Origin: Chiayiivirga sp.
Lineage (GTDB): Bacteria; Pseudomonadota; Gammaproteobacteria; Xanthomonadales; Xanthomonadaceae
DNA length: 64,000 nucleotides
Assembly: GCA_022647565.1 (NCBI GenBank)
Contig: JALCLA010000003.1
Span: 310,001-374,000, forward strand
Direction: 5' to 3'
Under the pieces are notes generated by a model. The model made no database searches and was not told the origin of the DNA. It was given only the letters and a program-made list of their open reading frames with translations. Of this stretch, positions 31,388 through 40,500 are shown in pieces (position 1 is the first letter of the stretch; each line of letters starts with the position of its first letter). A program made the position numbers and the translations under genes.

Positions 31388-33919
31388 ATGCGTTCCCGTC
31401 TTGCGCGCTGCCTGCCGCTCGCTGCGGCCTTCCTGACGCTCCCGGCGCAATCCGCGGATTTCACCTTCTACGTCGGCGGCACCGGTCGCGCCTGCGATTT
31501 CACGACGATACAAGCGGCGATCGATGCCGCCTCCGCCGACCCGGCCGACACCACCACCATCCGTCTGGCGAACGATCAAACCTACACCGCGCAACAGCTC
31601 GACATCGTCGGCAAGAACCTCCGGCTGGTGGGCGGCATGACTACCTGCGGCGCCGAACTCGACCCGACCGCGCGCACCACGCTCAGCGGCGCCGGCGGCG
31701 CGCGCCGCAGCATCATCAATTTGCGCGGCAGCACCCGTCTGGTGAGATTCGAACGTCTGGTGCTGCGCGACGGGGACGAATTGCTGGACAACCAAAGCTA
31801 CGGCGGCGCACTCGACGTCACCGAGGGCCCGCATGCAAGCATCCAGATCGCCAACACCCAGATCACCAACAATTCCGCAGGCTACGGCGGAGCGATCAGT
31901 CTGCGCTGGAACGATTTCGAGCATCAGGGACAGTCCTTCCTCAGGTTGCTTGACAACGTCGCGATCTCGTCTAACCGAGGCAGCTACGGGGGCGGCGCCA
32001 TCTATTGCCGCAACGGCTGGATTGATCTGGTGGGCGCCGGCAGCAGCGTGTTCCAGAACACGGCCGGCGGCAGCACCGAAGGCGGGTCGCCGCCCAGCGG
32101 TGGTGCCTATGGCGGCGGCCTGCTACTGGACCAGTGCGTGGCGCGCATCGCGGCCTGGGGTTTCGTGCCGGCGGTCTGGATGAACACCGCGACCGGCCCG
32201 GGCGGCGGTATCGCGGCGATGAACAAGCATGCTCTCGTGGAAGTCGGAAACAGAGACTCGCTTTCGGTTACCCGGATCGCGGCCAACCATTCCGATCGTT
32301 TTGGCGGGGCGTTCACCATCGAACGGGGCGCGCAGGTCTACGCCTACGACGCCGTGATCGAGGAGAACGACGCCACCCAGGGCGGGGGTGCCGTGGCGCT
32401 GTACACCGACGCGTCAGGGCAAGCCCCGCGTTTCGTGGCCACCTCGCGCTTCGACCCCTCGATCTATCGCCGGGCGTGCAGCAGCACGGTCGAATGCAAC
32501 GTGATCCGCGGCAACACCGCCTACGACGGCAACACCGCCAAGCACGGCGCCGCCTTCCGCATCTCAACCGAGAACGGCCACGCTGAGGTAAAACTCGAAG
32601 GTACCCGCGTCAGCCAGAATCGCGGATTGAGTCTGGTAAAGCGGATCCCCGGTTCCGGCAACAGCACGGCTGGCATCATTTCGAATGGAGCTTTGATTGA
32701 CCGCAACGAAGTGACCGCCAACCTGTTCGACCTCGGCGAGAGCTTCTGCCGAGCCGACATCTCGGCGTCCACGTTTGCCGACAACACGGTAGGCTCGGCC
32801 ATGTTCCGCCTGAACGGTTTCTACACCAACGTGCCGTTCTCGTTGAGGCACAGTCTGGTGCATCAGCCCGGCGTGCCGCTGATCTCGATCTCCATGGGCA
32901 GCATCCCAAACGGCCTAGTGCGGTACGTGATCGCGAATGATTTGACGGGCGTCCCTACCGAAACCGGCGCGGGCGGCCTGCCGCTCAACCTGGTCGGCGT
33001 GCCATCGTTCGTCGATGCCGCCAACGGCAACTATTCCCTGACTGCGGGTGCCGAAGCCGTGGACTACGCACCGCCGGAAGCCACCGACCTGACCCGCGAT
33101 GGCGGCGCTCGGGACATCAATACCGCGGTGGCGGAGCGATTCGGCACTCAGGATCTCGGTGCCTACGAGCGTTCCTCCGGCCCACCCGACTTCTATCCCG
33201 ACCCGCCGGACGGCGAAGTCGGCGTGGCCTACAATCATACGCTCACGGCGAACTCCGACACCTTGCGCGTTACGTTCAGCGCCGACGGCCTGCCGCCGGG
33301 CCTGGGTCTGAATCCGGACTCTGGCGCGATTACGGGCACGCCCTCCTCCGCCGGCACCTTCGGCGTGACCTTGCGCGCAAGCAACAGCGCGGGGACGAGT
33401 ACCAAGGCAGGAACCATCACCATTGTTCCGGTTGGCGCGGTCAACGGCCAGTGCGGTGCGGCTGCGGCGGACGACGTATCTCACACGCACGCCCCGGATA
33501 GCGCTCTTTGCCAGACAGGAAATGCCACGCCCGTGCTGGGCGACGGCCCATGGACATGGACCTGCAACGGAGTCGGCGGCGGCACCTCGGCCACATGCTA
33601 CGGCGACATTCGCAGGGAGCCCCCGTACTTCATCAACTACAGTCCTCCCGACGGCGTGGTCGGCGAGCCCTACGACTTCGCCATCGTCACCGATAGCTAC
33701 TTCCAGCCCGTCACTCATTTCTCCGTCGGCCTGCCACCCGGCCTGAGCCTGGACAGCGCCAGCGGCCGCATCACAGGCACCCCCACGCAAGCCGGCACCT
33801 ACTACCCGGTGCGCATCATCGCAAACAACGAAATCGGCCCGCGCACCGAGGACTACGAGATCGTCATCGAAAACGCCGGCGCGAACGGTGATGCCGTGTT
33901 CTCCAGCGGCTTCGAATAG
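31388..33919 (+). CDS. Secreted beta-helix/Ig-domain protein with GFE tail (first intact paralogue)
   Basis: An 843-residue exported protein. A signal peptide (MRSRLARCLPLAAAFLTLPA, cleaved near AQS-ADF) precedes a parallel beta-helix (about 25-595) that opens with CDFTTIQAAIDAA and contains many G-G-A/G-G-G turns, as in right-handed beta-helix (pectate-lyase-like) proteins. It closes with RFGTQDLGAYE. Two putative Ig (He_PIG-type) domains follow (about 600-680 and 745-830), separated by a cysteine-containing module ending in GPWTWTCNGVGG. The last residues are AVFSSGFE. No enzymatic residues could be identified; a surface or secreted adhesin-like role is inferred. It follows the sigma/kinase pair and shares its upstream element with its tandem copy. 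Confidence 0.85.
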   Translation: MRSRLARCLPLAAAFLTLPAQSADFTFYVGGTGRACDFTTIQAAIDAASADPADTTTIRLANDQTYTAQQLDIVGKNLRLVGGMTTCGAELDPTARTTLSGAGGARRSIINLRGSTRLVRFERLVLRDGDELLDNQSYGGALDVTEGPHASIQIANTQITNNSAGYGGAISLRWNDFEHQGQSFLRLLDNVAISSNRGSYGGGAIYCRNGWIDLVGAGSSVFQNTAGGSTEGGSPPSGGAYGGGLLLDQCVARIAAWGFVPAVWMNTATGPGGGIAAMNKHALVEVGNRDSLSVTRIAANHSDRFGGAFTIERGAQVYAYDAVIEENDATQGGGAVALYTDASGQAPRFVATSRFDPSIYRRACSSTVECNVIRGNTAYDGNTAKHGAAFRISTENGHAEVKLEGTRVSQNRGLSLVKRIPGSGNSTAGIISNGALIDRNEVTANLFDLGESFCRADISASTFADNTVGSAMFRLNGFYTNVPFSLRHSLVHQPGVPLISISMGSIPNGLVRYVIANDLTGVPTETGAGGLPLNLVGVPSFVDAANGNYSLTAGAEAVDYAPPEATDLTRDGGARDINTAVAERFGTQDLGAYERSSGPPDFYPDPPDGEVGVAYNHTLTANSDTLRVTFSADGLPPGLGLNPDSGAITGTPSSAGTFGVTLRASNSAGTSTKAGTITIVPVGAVNGQCGAAAADDVSHTHAPDSALCQTGNATPVLGDGPWTWTCNGVGGGTSATCYGDIRREPPYFINYSPPDGVVGEPYDFAIVTDSYFQPVTHFSVGLPPGLSLDSASGRITGTPTQAGTYYPVRIIANNEIGPRTEDYEIVIENAGANGDAVFSSGFE

Positions 33920-33979
33920 CGCGGCGACAGCTCGCGGTGCCTGCAGAACGCGCAGGCATGGCGGGTTTCGCCGCAGCAA

Positions 33980-33989
33980 CTCGTCAACC
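33980..33989 (+). promoter_or_regulatory. Conserved CTCGTCAACC element upstream of the 34035 gene
   Basis: CTCGTCAACC lies 55 nt before the ATG. GAAGGCC follows at the same offset as in the 31388 upstream region, and GGCGGCTACC at 34011-34020 ends 14 nt before the start codon. The intervening GCCGCC-GTCCC-GGCGGC can form a hairpin. Confidence 0.45.
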
Positions 33990-34034
33990 CCTTGCGAAGG
34001 CCGCCGTCCCGGCGGCTACCGTTCGGGGTTCCTC

Positions 34035-36533
34035 ATGTCGGTTCGTCTTGTTCTCCGGCTAGGGTTCGCGCTGGGTACCTTGGCGCCAGCCGCACAGGCG
34101 GCCGAGACCGTGTATCTCGTCGGCACCGCGTCCAGTCGCGACTGCGTGCCGCAGTTCGCCACCATCCAGGCCGCCATCGATGCCGCGTCTGGCAATGTCG
34201 AGGACACCACCACCATCCGCGTCCAGGGCAATCAGACCTACCTCGAGAACCTGGACATCAGCAGCAAGCACGTGCGCCTCGTCGGCACGTCGAGTTGCCA
34301 GTTCGTTGGTGCGTTTGCGCGTCCTGTGATCAGCGGTGCGGGTGGCGCGGCGCGCAGCATCGTCAACATCAACGGCGAGGCGCGCCGTATTGGCTTCGAA
34401 AAGCTGGTGCTGCAGCGTGGCGACGAACTGCAGAACAATGTCAGCTACGGCGGTGCGATCGACATCAGCGGCGGCGCGCATTTGGTCGAACTGACCGAGG
34501 TGCAACTCGACCATTCCCAAGCTGGGCTGGGCGGCGCAATCAGCGTGCGTGGCCCAGCGCAGCCGGGGGGAAGTGCGCAAACCGCGCAGCTCTACCTCAA
34601 TCAGGGCGTCACGATCTCGGACAACACCGTCGCCTTCTCCGGTGGCGGGCTGTACTGCCGCAATGCCTACGTTTTCGTCCGCGGCACCGGCACTGCCCTC
34701 TTCCGCAACACGGCCGGCAGCTACGGTGGCGGCGTGTATCTGGACAATTGCGTGGCCAACATCGCGGCGGTCGGCCCAGTCAATGCTCCGGTGCTTTGGC
34801 TGAATCAGGCCGCCGGCCCCGGAGGCGGTCTGGCGGCGTTCAACGACAAGACCCGAGTCGAATTCGGCAACCTCGCGCCCGACCGCCCTACCCGCATCGG
34901 TTACAACCACAGCGATCGCTTCGGGGGCGGCATCGATTTGGAGAACGGCGCGCAGGTGACCATCTTCGATGGCATCGTCGAGTACAACACCGCCCGGCTC
35001 GGCGGCGGTGGGGTTGCGCTGTATGTCGAAGATCAGGAGACGCGGTTCACCGCCACCTCGATATTCGACGAGCAAGCCGGCCGCATGCGTTGTTCTGGCA
35101 GCGTCGAGTGCAACTTGTTCCGAAACAACGAAGCCTATGACGGCGCAACCCCGCGGCCGGGCGCGGCGATACGTGCATCCCGCGCCGAGGACGAGGGAAT
35201 CACCCGAACCCAATTGCTGGGCACGCGCCTCACGGCGCATCGCGGCGCAACGCTTTTCCAGTTCGTCGATGATACTTTTCCTGGCTCCAGTTCCCTCGAA
35301 GTCAACGGCGCGGTCATCGACCGCAACGAAACTACGGACAAGCTGTTCGATGGCTCCCACTTCCGTGCGACGGCCAGCTTTGCTGCCGTCACCGTTTCCG
35401 ACAACGTCATCGGCGCAAGCGCCGTCTTTGACGGCGGCAACCTGGCCTTCTCGCTGAGGCGTAGCATCGTGAATCAGCCGGGCAAGAAGCTTGCGGCGTT
35501 CGGCGCAGACGCGGGGGCTGTGCAGTACGTTCTCGCCAATGCGGGTGGCCTGCTCGGCGTGCCCAGCGAAACCGGCCCCGGCGGCGGACCGATCAACATC
35601 GAAGGCAGTCCCTTCTTCGTCGATGCGGCCAATGCCAACTACCACCTGCGTCGCAACTGGGACCAGGACGTCGACTTCGCCCCGCATGATGCCAACACCT
35701 TGACCCGCGACCGAGGCAATCGCCTGGTCGACACCACATTCGCCGACCGCTTTGGCCCGCAGGATCTCGGCGCGTTCGAGACGCCCTTCGGTGCGCCGAT
35801 CCTCTATGGCTTCGCCTTGCAGGACGCCTATGTCGGCCTCGCCTATCCGGCCTTTACCGTGCCGGGCAATGGCGGAGGCGGACGCATCGCATACTCCGCC
35901 AGCGGCCTGCCCGCGGGCCTGCGCCTGGATCTCGATGCTGCGGTGCTCTCGGGCACGCCTGCGGCCGGCACCGAAGGCAGCTACAACGTGACCTTTACCG
36001 CCACCAATGGTCTGGGCGAAACCGGCTCGATCACGGTGCCGCTGGTCGTTCGCCCCAATCCAGCCACCGCTGATGGCGAATGCGGCCCGGCACATCAGCT
36101 CGAGCGCTTCGATGCACCAACGTTCGATCTGTGCCGAGTCGGGACGCCCACCGAGGTGCTCGGCACCGGACCCTGGACCTGGACTTGCGTCAGCGCCGGC
36201 AGCGGAACGACCGCCAGCTGCGAAGCGACTCCGTCACAGGACATCGTGCTGACGGTTGTGGAGTTTCCTGTGGGCACGGTGGGCAGCGAGTATCAGTTTC
36301 TGGTCACCGCAGAGAGCTTCTATCAGCCGGTGACGTTCGCCGCGACCGGAATGCCGCCCGGCTTGAGCATCGATCCGGTCATGGGCAGCGTGCGTGGGTT
36401 CCCGACGTCGGCCGGGAACTATCCCAACGTCCAGATCAGTGCGAGCAACCCCTTCAACAGCGACACCAAGGTGGTCGAAGTGCTCATCTATCCGTCCCTG
36501 GACGAGGTGTTTTCTGACGGATTCGAGGAATAG
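34035..36533 (+). CDS. Secreted beta-helix/Ig-domain protein with GFE tail (second intact paralogue)
   Basis: An 832-residue paralogue of the preceding gene, arranged in tandem with a 115-bp gap. Signal peptide MSVRLVLRLGFALGTLAPAA (cleaved near AQA-AET), then a beta-helix starting FATIQAAIDAASGN and ending RFGPQDLGAFE (about 25-585). The same series follows: He_PIG-like domain (588-675), cysteine module with GPWTWTCVSAG (679-735) and a second He_PIG-like domain (738-822). It ends EVFSDGFEE. No catalytic motif was recognised. The start at 34035 is preceded by a GGGGTT stretch only; a longer upstream frame overlaps the previous gene and lacks a signal peptide. Confidence 0.85.
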   Translation: MSVRLVLRLGFALGTLAPAAQAAETVYLVGTASSRDCVPQFATIQAAIDAASGNVEDTTTIRVQGNQTYLENLDISSKHVRLVGTSSCQFVGAFARPVISGAGGAARSIVNINGEARRIGFEKLVLQRGDELQNNVSYGGAIDISGGAHLVELTEVQLDHSQAGLGGAISVRGPAQPGGSAQTAQLYLNQGVTISDNTVAFSGGGLYCRNAYVFVRGTGTALFRNTAGSYGGGVYLDNCVANIAAVGPVNAPVLWLNQAAGPGGGLAAFNDKTRVEFGNLAPDRPTRIGYNHSDRFGGGIDLENGAQVTIFDGIVEYNTARLGGGGVALYVEDQETRFTATSIFDEQAGRMRCSGSVECNLFRNNEAYDGATPRPGAAIRASRAEDEGITRTQLLGTRLTAHRGATLFQFVDDTFPGSSSLEVNGAVIDRNETTDKLFDGSHFRATASFAAVTVSDNVIGASAVFDGGNLAFSLRRSIVNQPGKKLAAFGADAGAVQYVLANAGGLLGVPSETGPGGGPINIEGSPFFVDAANANYHLRRNWDQDVDFAPHDANTLTRDRGNRLVDTTFADRFGPQDLGAFETPFGAPILYGFALQDAYVGLAYPAFTVPGNGGGGRIAYSASGLPAGLRLDLDAAVLSGTPAAGTEGSYNVTFTATNGLGETGSITVPLVVRPNPATADGECGPAHQLERFDAPTFDLCRVGTPTEVLGTGPWTWTCVSAGSGTTASCEATPSQDIVLTVVEFPVGTVGSEYQFLVTAESFYQPVTFAATGMPPGLSIDPVMGSVRGFPTSAGNYPNVQISASNPFNSDTKVVEVLIYPSLDEVFSDGFEE

Positions 36534-36697
36534 CGCGCGATGAGGCGAGCGGCGCTCGACGTGACCTTGGCTGGCGCAGCCCGTGGCGCCGGGCTTGGTT
36601 CGGAGTAATGCGTACTTGCAAACCCGCTGTGGGGATCGTCATGGCCCGTGGCGAATCAGGCGACGCGCCCACGGCCAGCGACGAACCAACGAAATCT

Positions 36698-37582
36698 TCA
36701 ACCGCCCCCGGTGGCGGCAGCCGGCGCGGGAGACGCCGGCGCCGCCACCGGAATCTCGATCTTTGCCTTGGCACGCAAGGCCTTCACTTGTTCAGCCAGG
36801 GCTTGATCCACCAGCTGCTTGCGCGCGCCGTCCTTGACCTGATCGAACCCTGGTGCCGTGTAGGGGCGCGAAGCGACCCGCTTGACCACGTGCCAGCCGT
36901 AGCTGGTCTGTACCGGCAACGGTGCCACCTGCCCATCGGGCAAGCCCTGCACCGCGGCCGCCAGTTCGGGTGGCAATTGGGTCAGATTGGCCCAGCCCAA
37001 CTCGCGCGCCTGCTTGGCGCCGTTCGCGCCGTACTCGGCCATGAGCGCATCGAAATCCGCGCCCGCCGCGAGTGCTCGCTCATTCGCTGCGCTGGCAATG
37101 GCCTGGTCAGCCAACAGGATGTGCTTGAGCTGGACTTCGACGCCGCCGGTACGCCCCACCTCGGCCTCGTAGTGCGCCTTCACCTGTTCCTCGCCGATCT
37201 TGAGCGATCCGCGGTAGTCGGACAGGTTGCGCCCTGCCAGCTGCTGCAGGCGCACGAGCGCCAGTTCGGCCTGGACTTCCGGGCGTGAAGCCACGCCGTG
37301 GGCGAAGGCATCCTGGGCTAGGAGTACATTCTCGATCAGCGAGTCGAGCGCATGCTGGCGCTGGGTCGGGTCGGCCGGATCCAGCCCCCGCCCCTTGGCG
37401 TACACCTCCAGCATGGGGCTGCTGATTCCTTCGCCATTGATGCTGGCGACGATGTCTCCCACGGGGGCGCCCTCGATTGCCCGTGACGCGCTCGCGGCCG
37501 CAGCCGGCGCCGACTGCTGCCCAGAACAGCCGGCAATTAGCATAGTAATAACAAGAAGATAAGCAATATTCTTGATGTTCAT
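36698..37582 (-). CDS. Peptidylprolyl isomerase lipoprotein (PpiC/parvulin family)
   Basis: A 294-residue lipoprotein: signal MNIKNIAYLLVITMLIAGC with a lipobox at LIAGC. An N-terminal SurA-like helical region (about 45-130) precedes a parvulin domain (about 140-245) with VEVQLKHILL, ARELGWANLTQLPPELAAAV and TSYGWHVVKRV. It likely assists folding of exported proteins at the periplasmic face. The tail is Ala/Pro-rich and ends in GGG. Its ATG overlaps the bolA stop by 4 nt. The first 20 codons are conspicuously AT-rich compared with the rest. Confidence 0.88.
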   Translation of the reverse strand: MNIKNIAYLLVITMLIAGCSGQQSAPAAAASASRAIEGAPVGDIVASINGEGISSPMLEVYAKGRGLDPADPTQRQHALDSLIENVLLAQDAFAHGVASRPEVQAELALVRLQQLAGRNLSDYRGSLKIGEEQVKAHYEAEVGRTGGVEVQLKHILLADQAIASAANERALAAGADFDALMAEYGANGAKQARELGWANLTQLPPELAAAVQGLPDGQVAPLPVQTSYGWHVVKRVASRPYTAPGFDQVKDGARKQLVDQALAEQVKALRAKAKIEIPVAAPASPAPAAATGGG

Positions 37583-37863
37583 TCTGATTCGAAAGGCGTC
37601 AGGGTTTTCAGGGAAAGTGCGTGGATGTCGGTCTGCATCATCGAGCCCAGCGCCTCGTACACGCGACGATGCCGGGCGAGCGGTGCAAGCCCGTGGAACG
37701 CCGCACTCACGATACGCACGGCGAAGTGCCCATGGCCATCGCGCGCACCCTCGTGTCCGACGTGCTTGTGGCTCTCGTCGACGATATCGAGCGCCTGTGG
37801 AGCCAGGGCCGCAAGGCGCTCGCGCATGGCCGCGATGCGGGCCGAGTTGTCCGGGCCCTTCAT
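37579..37863 (-). CDS. bolA: BolA-family protein
   Basis: A 94-residue BolA/IbaG-like protein. The core reads LDIVDESHKHVGHEGARDGHGHFAVRIVSAAF, the family's region with conserved histidines that coordinate [2Fe-2S] clusters with monothiol glutaredoxins. Such proteins act in iron-sulfur trafficking or as regulators of envelope genes. It overlaps yciI upstream and the PpiC-like gene downstream, each by 4 nt, so the three are translationally coupled. Confidence 0.92.
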   Translation of the reverse strand: MKGPDNSARIAAMRERLAALAPQALDIVDESHKHVGHEGARDGHGHFAVRIVSAAFHGLAPLARHRRVYEALGSMMQTDIHALSLKTLTPFESE

Positions 37864-38159
37864 GGCAAGACGCGCCGGAACGGGTGGATTTCGACCGATC
37901 GGTAAACTTTCGCCGCGACGTAAGGATCGGCATCGGCCCAGGCTCTCGCTTCGGGCTGCGAGCCGAACTCGGCCACGATCAGGCTGCCGGCAAAGCCCGC
38001 CGGACCCGGATCATCGGCCTCGATGGCAGGCAATGGGCCGGCCAGCAGGAGGCGGCCCGCATCACGCAAGGCTTCGAGACGAGCCAGGTGCGCGCCTCGC
38101 GCCGCCAGGCGGCGCGGCAAGGCATCAGGCTCATCGCGCCCGAGAATCACGAACCACAT
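37860..38159 (-). CDS. yciI: YciI-family protein
   Basis: A 99-residue ferredoxin-like-fold protein of the YciI family (MWFVILGRDEPDALPRRLA, RLLLAGPLP, FGSQPEARAWADADPY). The catalytic-type His is replaced here by the family's DPY segment, common in this group. Its cellular function is not established. It is the first gene of the yciI-bolA-ppiC operon and is divergent from yciO across a 64-bp gap that must contain both promoters. Confidence 0.85.
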   Translation of the reverse strand: MWFVILGRDEPDALPRRLAARGAHLARLEALRDAGRLLLAGPLPAIEADDPGPAGFAGSLIVAEFGSQPEARAWADADPYVAAKVYRSVEIHPFRRVLP

Positions 38160-38223
38160 GGGAGTATCCGACTACCGGTGAGGCCCGGCATGATAGGCGC
38201 TCCCCTGCGAGCCAACAAACGCG

Positions 38224-38841
38224 ATGGCCGACCGTCTGCGTGTCCACCCGACGCATCCCCAACCCCGCCTGCTGCAGCAAGCCGCCGAGCGCGTGGCGCG
38301 GGGCGAACTCGCCCTGGTGCCCACCGACGCCGGCTACGTCTTCGCCTGGGGCATCGACGCGCGCGACGCGGAGGAGCGGGTCCAGCGGCTGCGACGGCTG
38401 GACAGCCGCCACCCTTTCACCTTACTCTGTAACGCAATAAGCGAGATCAGCAGCCTGGCGAAACTCAACGATCAGGCGTTCCGGCTGGTCAAATCGCTGA
38501 TTCCGGGGCCTTACACCTTCATCCTGCCGGCGGCGTCCGAATTGCCGAGGCGGCTGAAGCAGTCCAAGCGTCGTGCCATCGGTTGTCGCATTCCCGACCA
38601 CGGCGTAACGCGCGCCTTGCTCGCGGCAGTTGGTTCGCCGCTGCTGTCCACCAGCCTGGTGCTGCCGGACGAGGAACTGGACAACCACGAGGCCGAGGCG
38701 GTCGCCGAATTGGCGTTGCGCCATGTCGATGTGATGCTGGATGCAGAAGACTGTCCGCCCGGCCCCACCAGCGTGGTGGACCTGAGCGGAACCGAACCGC
38801 AAGTGACGCGCCAGGGCTTTCGTCCTGTGACGCTCGAATAG
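38224..38841 (+). CDS. yciO: YciO/Sua5-family protein (L-threonylcarbamoyladenylate synthase-like)
   Basis: A 205-residue YrdC-fold protein. It has the characteristic LALVPTDAGYVFAWGID, LIPGPYTFIL and KSKR-like region (KQSKRRAIGCRIPDHG), plus GPTSVVDLSG near the C terminus. Sua5/YrdC enzymes make threonylcarbamoyl-AMP for tRNA t6A; YciO members are close paralogues whose activity is weaker or uncertain, so the role is not settled by sequence. It leads the scpA-scpB-rluB group with a 55-bp gap to scpA, the same order as in other gammaproteobacteria. Confidence 0.88.
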   Translation: MADRLRVHPTHPQPRLLQQAAERVARGELALVPTDAGYVFAWGIDARDAEERVQRLRRLDSRHPFTLLCNAISEISSLAKLNDQAFRLVKSLIPGPYTFILPAASELPRRLKQSKRRAIGCRIPDHGVTRALLAAVGSPLLSTSLVLPDEELDNHEAEAVAELALRHVDVMLDAEDCPPGPTSVVDLSGTEPQVTRQGFRPVTLE

Positions 38842-38896
38842 ATTTTCGCTTCGATCGCAATGCGATGAGCCGCGGCCCGGAGGGGGCCGAAACCTG

Positions 38897-39805
38897 ATGA
38901 CTACCGACCCGGCGACCGCCGCCGACACGTCTTCGATGCCGTCCCCGCACCCCCAGCAGCAGGAAATGCCGCTGGCCCTGGTGAAGGGCCAGCCGGTGCT
39001 GGAGATACCGCAGGACCTGTACATCCCGCCGGATGCGCTCGAAGTGATCCTCGAGGCGTTCGAGGGTCCGCTTGATTTGCTGCTGTACCTGATCCGGCGC
39101 CAAAACCTCGATATCCTCGACATTCCGGTCGCGGAAATCACCCGCCAGTACATCGACTACATCGATGTGATGCAGGAGCTGCGCTTCGAACTGGCTGCCG
39201 AGTACCTGGTGATGGCCGCGATCCTGGCCGAGATCAAGTCGCGCCTGTTGCTACCGCGTCCACCATCGACCGAGGGTGAGGAAGCCGACCCGCGCGCCGA
39301 ACTGGTGCGCCGCCTGCAGGAGTACGAGCGCTTCAAGCAGGCAGCACAGGACATCGATGCCCTGCCCCGGCTGGAACGCGACACGGTGCCGGCCGTGGCC
39401 TTCGTGCCCGATCGCCAAGCCGTCCGGCTGCCGCCGCCGGTGGAACTCAAGGAAATGCTGCTGGCACTGCGCGACGTGCTCAAGCGCGCCGAGCTGTTCA
39501 CCCGCCACGCGATCAAGCGCGAGGCGCTCAGCGTACGGGCGCGCATGGGCGAGGTGCTGGAACGCCTGGGGGACGGCCAGTTCCACGACTTCCTCAGTCT
39601 GTTCGTGCCCGAGGAAGGCAAGCTGGGCGTGGTGGTGTCGTTCCTGTCGATCCTGGAACTGGCCAAGGAACGCCTGATCGAGATCGTGCAGGAAGGTCCG
39701 CTCGCTCCGATCTACCTAAAGTCGCTCGCCGTCGCCGACATCGGCAGCATCGACGTCACTGCCGCCAACGACGATCCGGTCGATGACGGCGACACCCGAG
39801 AATGA
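38897..39805 (+). CDS. scpA: Segregation and condensation protein A
   Basis: A 302-residue kleisin that bridges the SMC ATPase heads. The N-terminal SMC-neck-binding region contains FEGPLDLLLYLIRRQNLDILDIPV (about 55-80), and the C-terminal winged-helix region ends in FLSILELAKERLIEIVQ. An unusual Pro/Gln-rich stretch of about 40 residues precedes the domain. The scpA stop overlaps scpB by 4 nt. The partner smc gene is in this window at 20297-23799. Confidence 0.95.
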   Translation: MTTDPATAADTSSMPSPHPQQQEMPLALVKGQPVLEIPQDLYIPPDALEVILEAFEGPLDLLLYLIRRQNLDILDIPVAEITRQYIDYIDVMQELRFELAAEYLVMAAILAEIKSRLLLPRPPSTEGEEADPRAELVRRLQEYERFKQAAQDIDALPRLERDTVPAVAFVPDRQAVRLPPPVELKEMLLALRDVLKRAELFTRHAIKREALSVRARMGEVLERLGDGQFHDFLSLFVPEEGKLGVVVSFLSILELAKERLIEIVQEGPLAPIYLKSLAVADIGSIDVTAANDDPVDDGDTRE

Positions 39806-40500
39806 ACCCACCGATGGACCAGGACCAGATCAAACGCATCGTCGAAGGCGCACTGCTTTCCGCCTCGCAACCGCTGACGGTGGCCCAGCTCTACGCCTTG
39901 TTCCCCGAAGAACAGCCGGCGCCGGCGGACAGCATCGAGAAGGCGCTGCAAGCACTGGGCGCAGAGTGCGAAACGCGCGGCATCGAACTGGCCGAGGTGG
40001 CCTCCGGTTTCCGCTTCCAGATCAAGCAGGACGTGCACGCCTTCGTGACGCGCCTGTGGACCGAGCGCCAGACCCGCTATACCCGCGCGACGCTGGAGAC
40101 GCTGGCCCTGATCGCCTATCGCCAGCCGATCACGCGTGGCGAGATCGAACAGATCCGCGGCGTCGCGGTGAATTCCAACATCATCAAGCTGCTGGAAGAG
40201 CGCGAGTGGATTCGCGTGGTCGGGTATCGCGACGTGCCCGGAAAGCCGGCGCTGTTCGGCACCACCCGCGGTTTCCTCGATTACTTCAACCTCAAGAGTC
40301 TGGACCAGCTGCCGCCGCTCGCCGAGTTGCATGACATCCCGGAGCTCGAACCACAACTCGACCTGGATGCACGCCTGGACGATGCCATGGACGTGGTGAT
40401 CCCCGCCTCGGTCCCGGCCACTGCCGCGCTCGATTCCACAGACAACCCTTTTTCCCCTGACCGCGCCGCCACAGGCGATGCGCCGGAGCACATTGCATGA
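39802..40500 (+). CDS. scpB: Segregation and condensation protein B
   Basis: A 232-residue tandem winged-helix protein that binds ScpA in the SMC condensin. Conserved segments are VEGALLSASQPLTVAQLYALF, FRFQIKQDVHAFVTRLW and LETLALIAYRQPITRGEIEQIRGVAVNSNIIK, then the second wing VGYRDVPGKPALFGTTRGFLDYF. An extra acidic tail of about 50 residues follows the core. The ATG at 39802 overlaps scpA and its stop overlaps rluB, both by 4 nt. A second ATG 12 nt downstream is also possible. Confidence 0.95.
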   Translation: MNPPMDQDQIKRIVEGALLSASQPLTVAQLYALFPEEQPAPADSIEKALQALGAECETRGIELAEVASGFRFQIKQDVHAFVTRLWTERQTRYTRATLETLALIAYRQPITRGEIEQIRGVAVNSNIIKLLEEREWIRVVGYRDVPGKPALFGTTRGFLDYFNLKSLDQLPPLAELHDIPELEPQLDLDARLDDAMDVVIPASVPATAALDSTDNPFSPDRAATGDAPEHIA

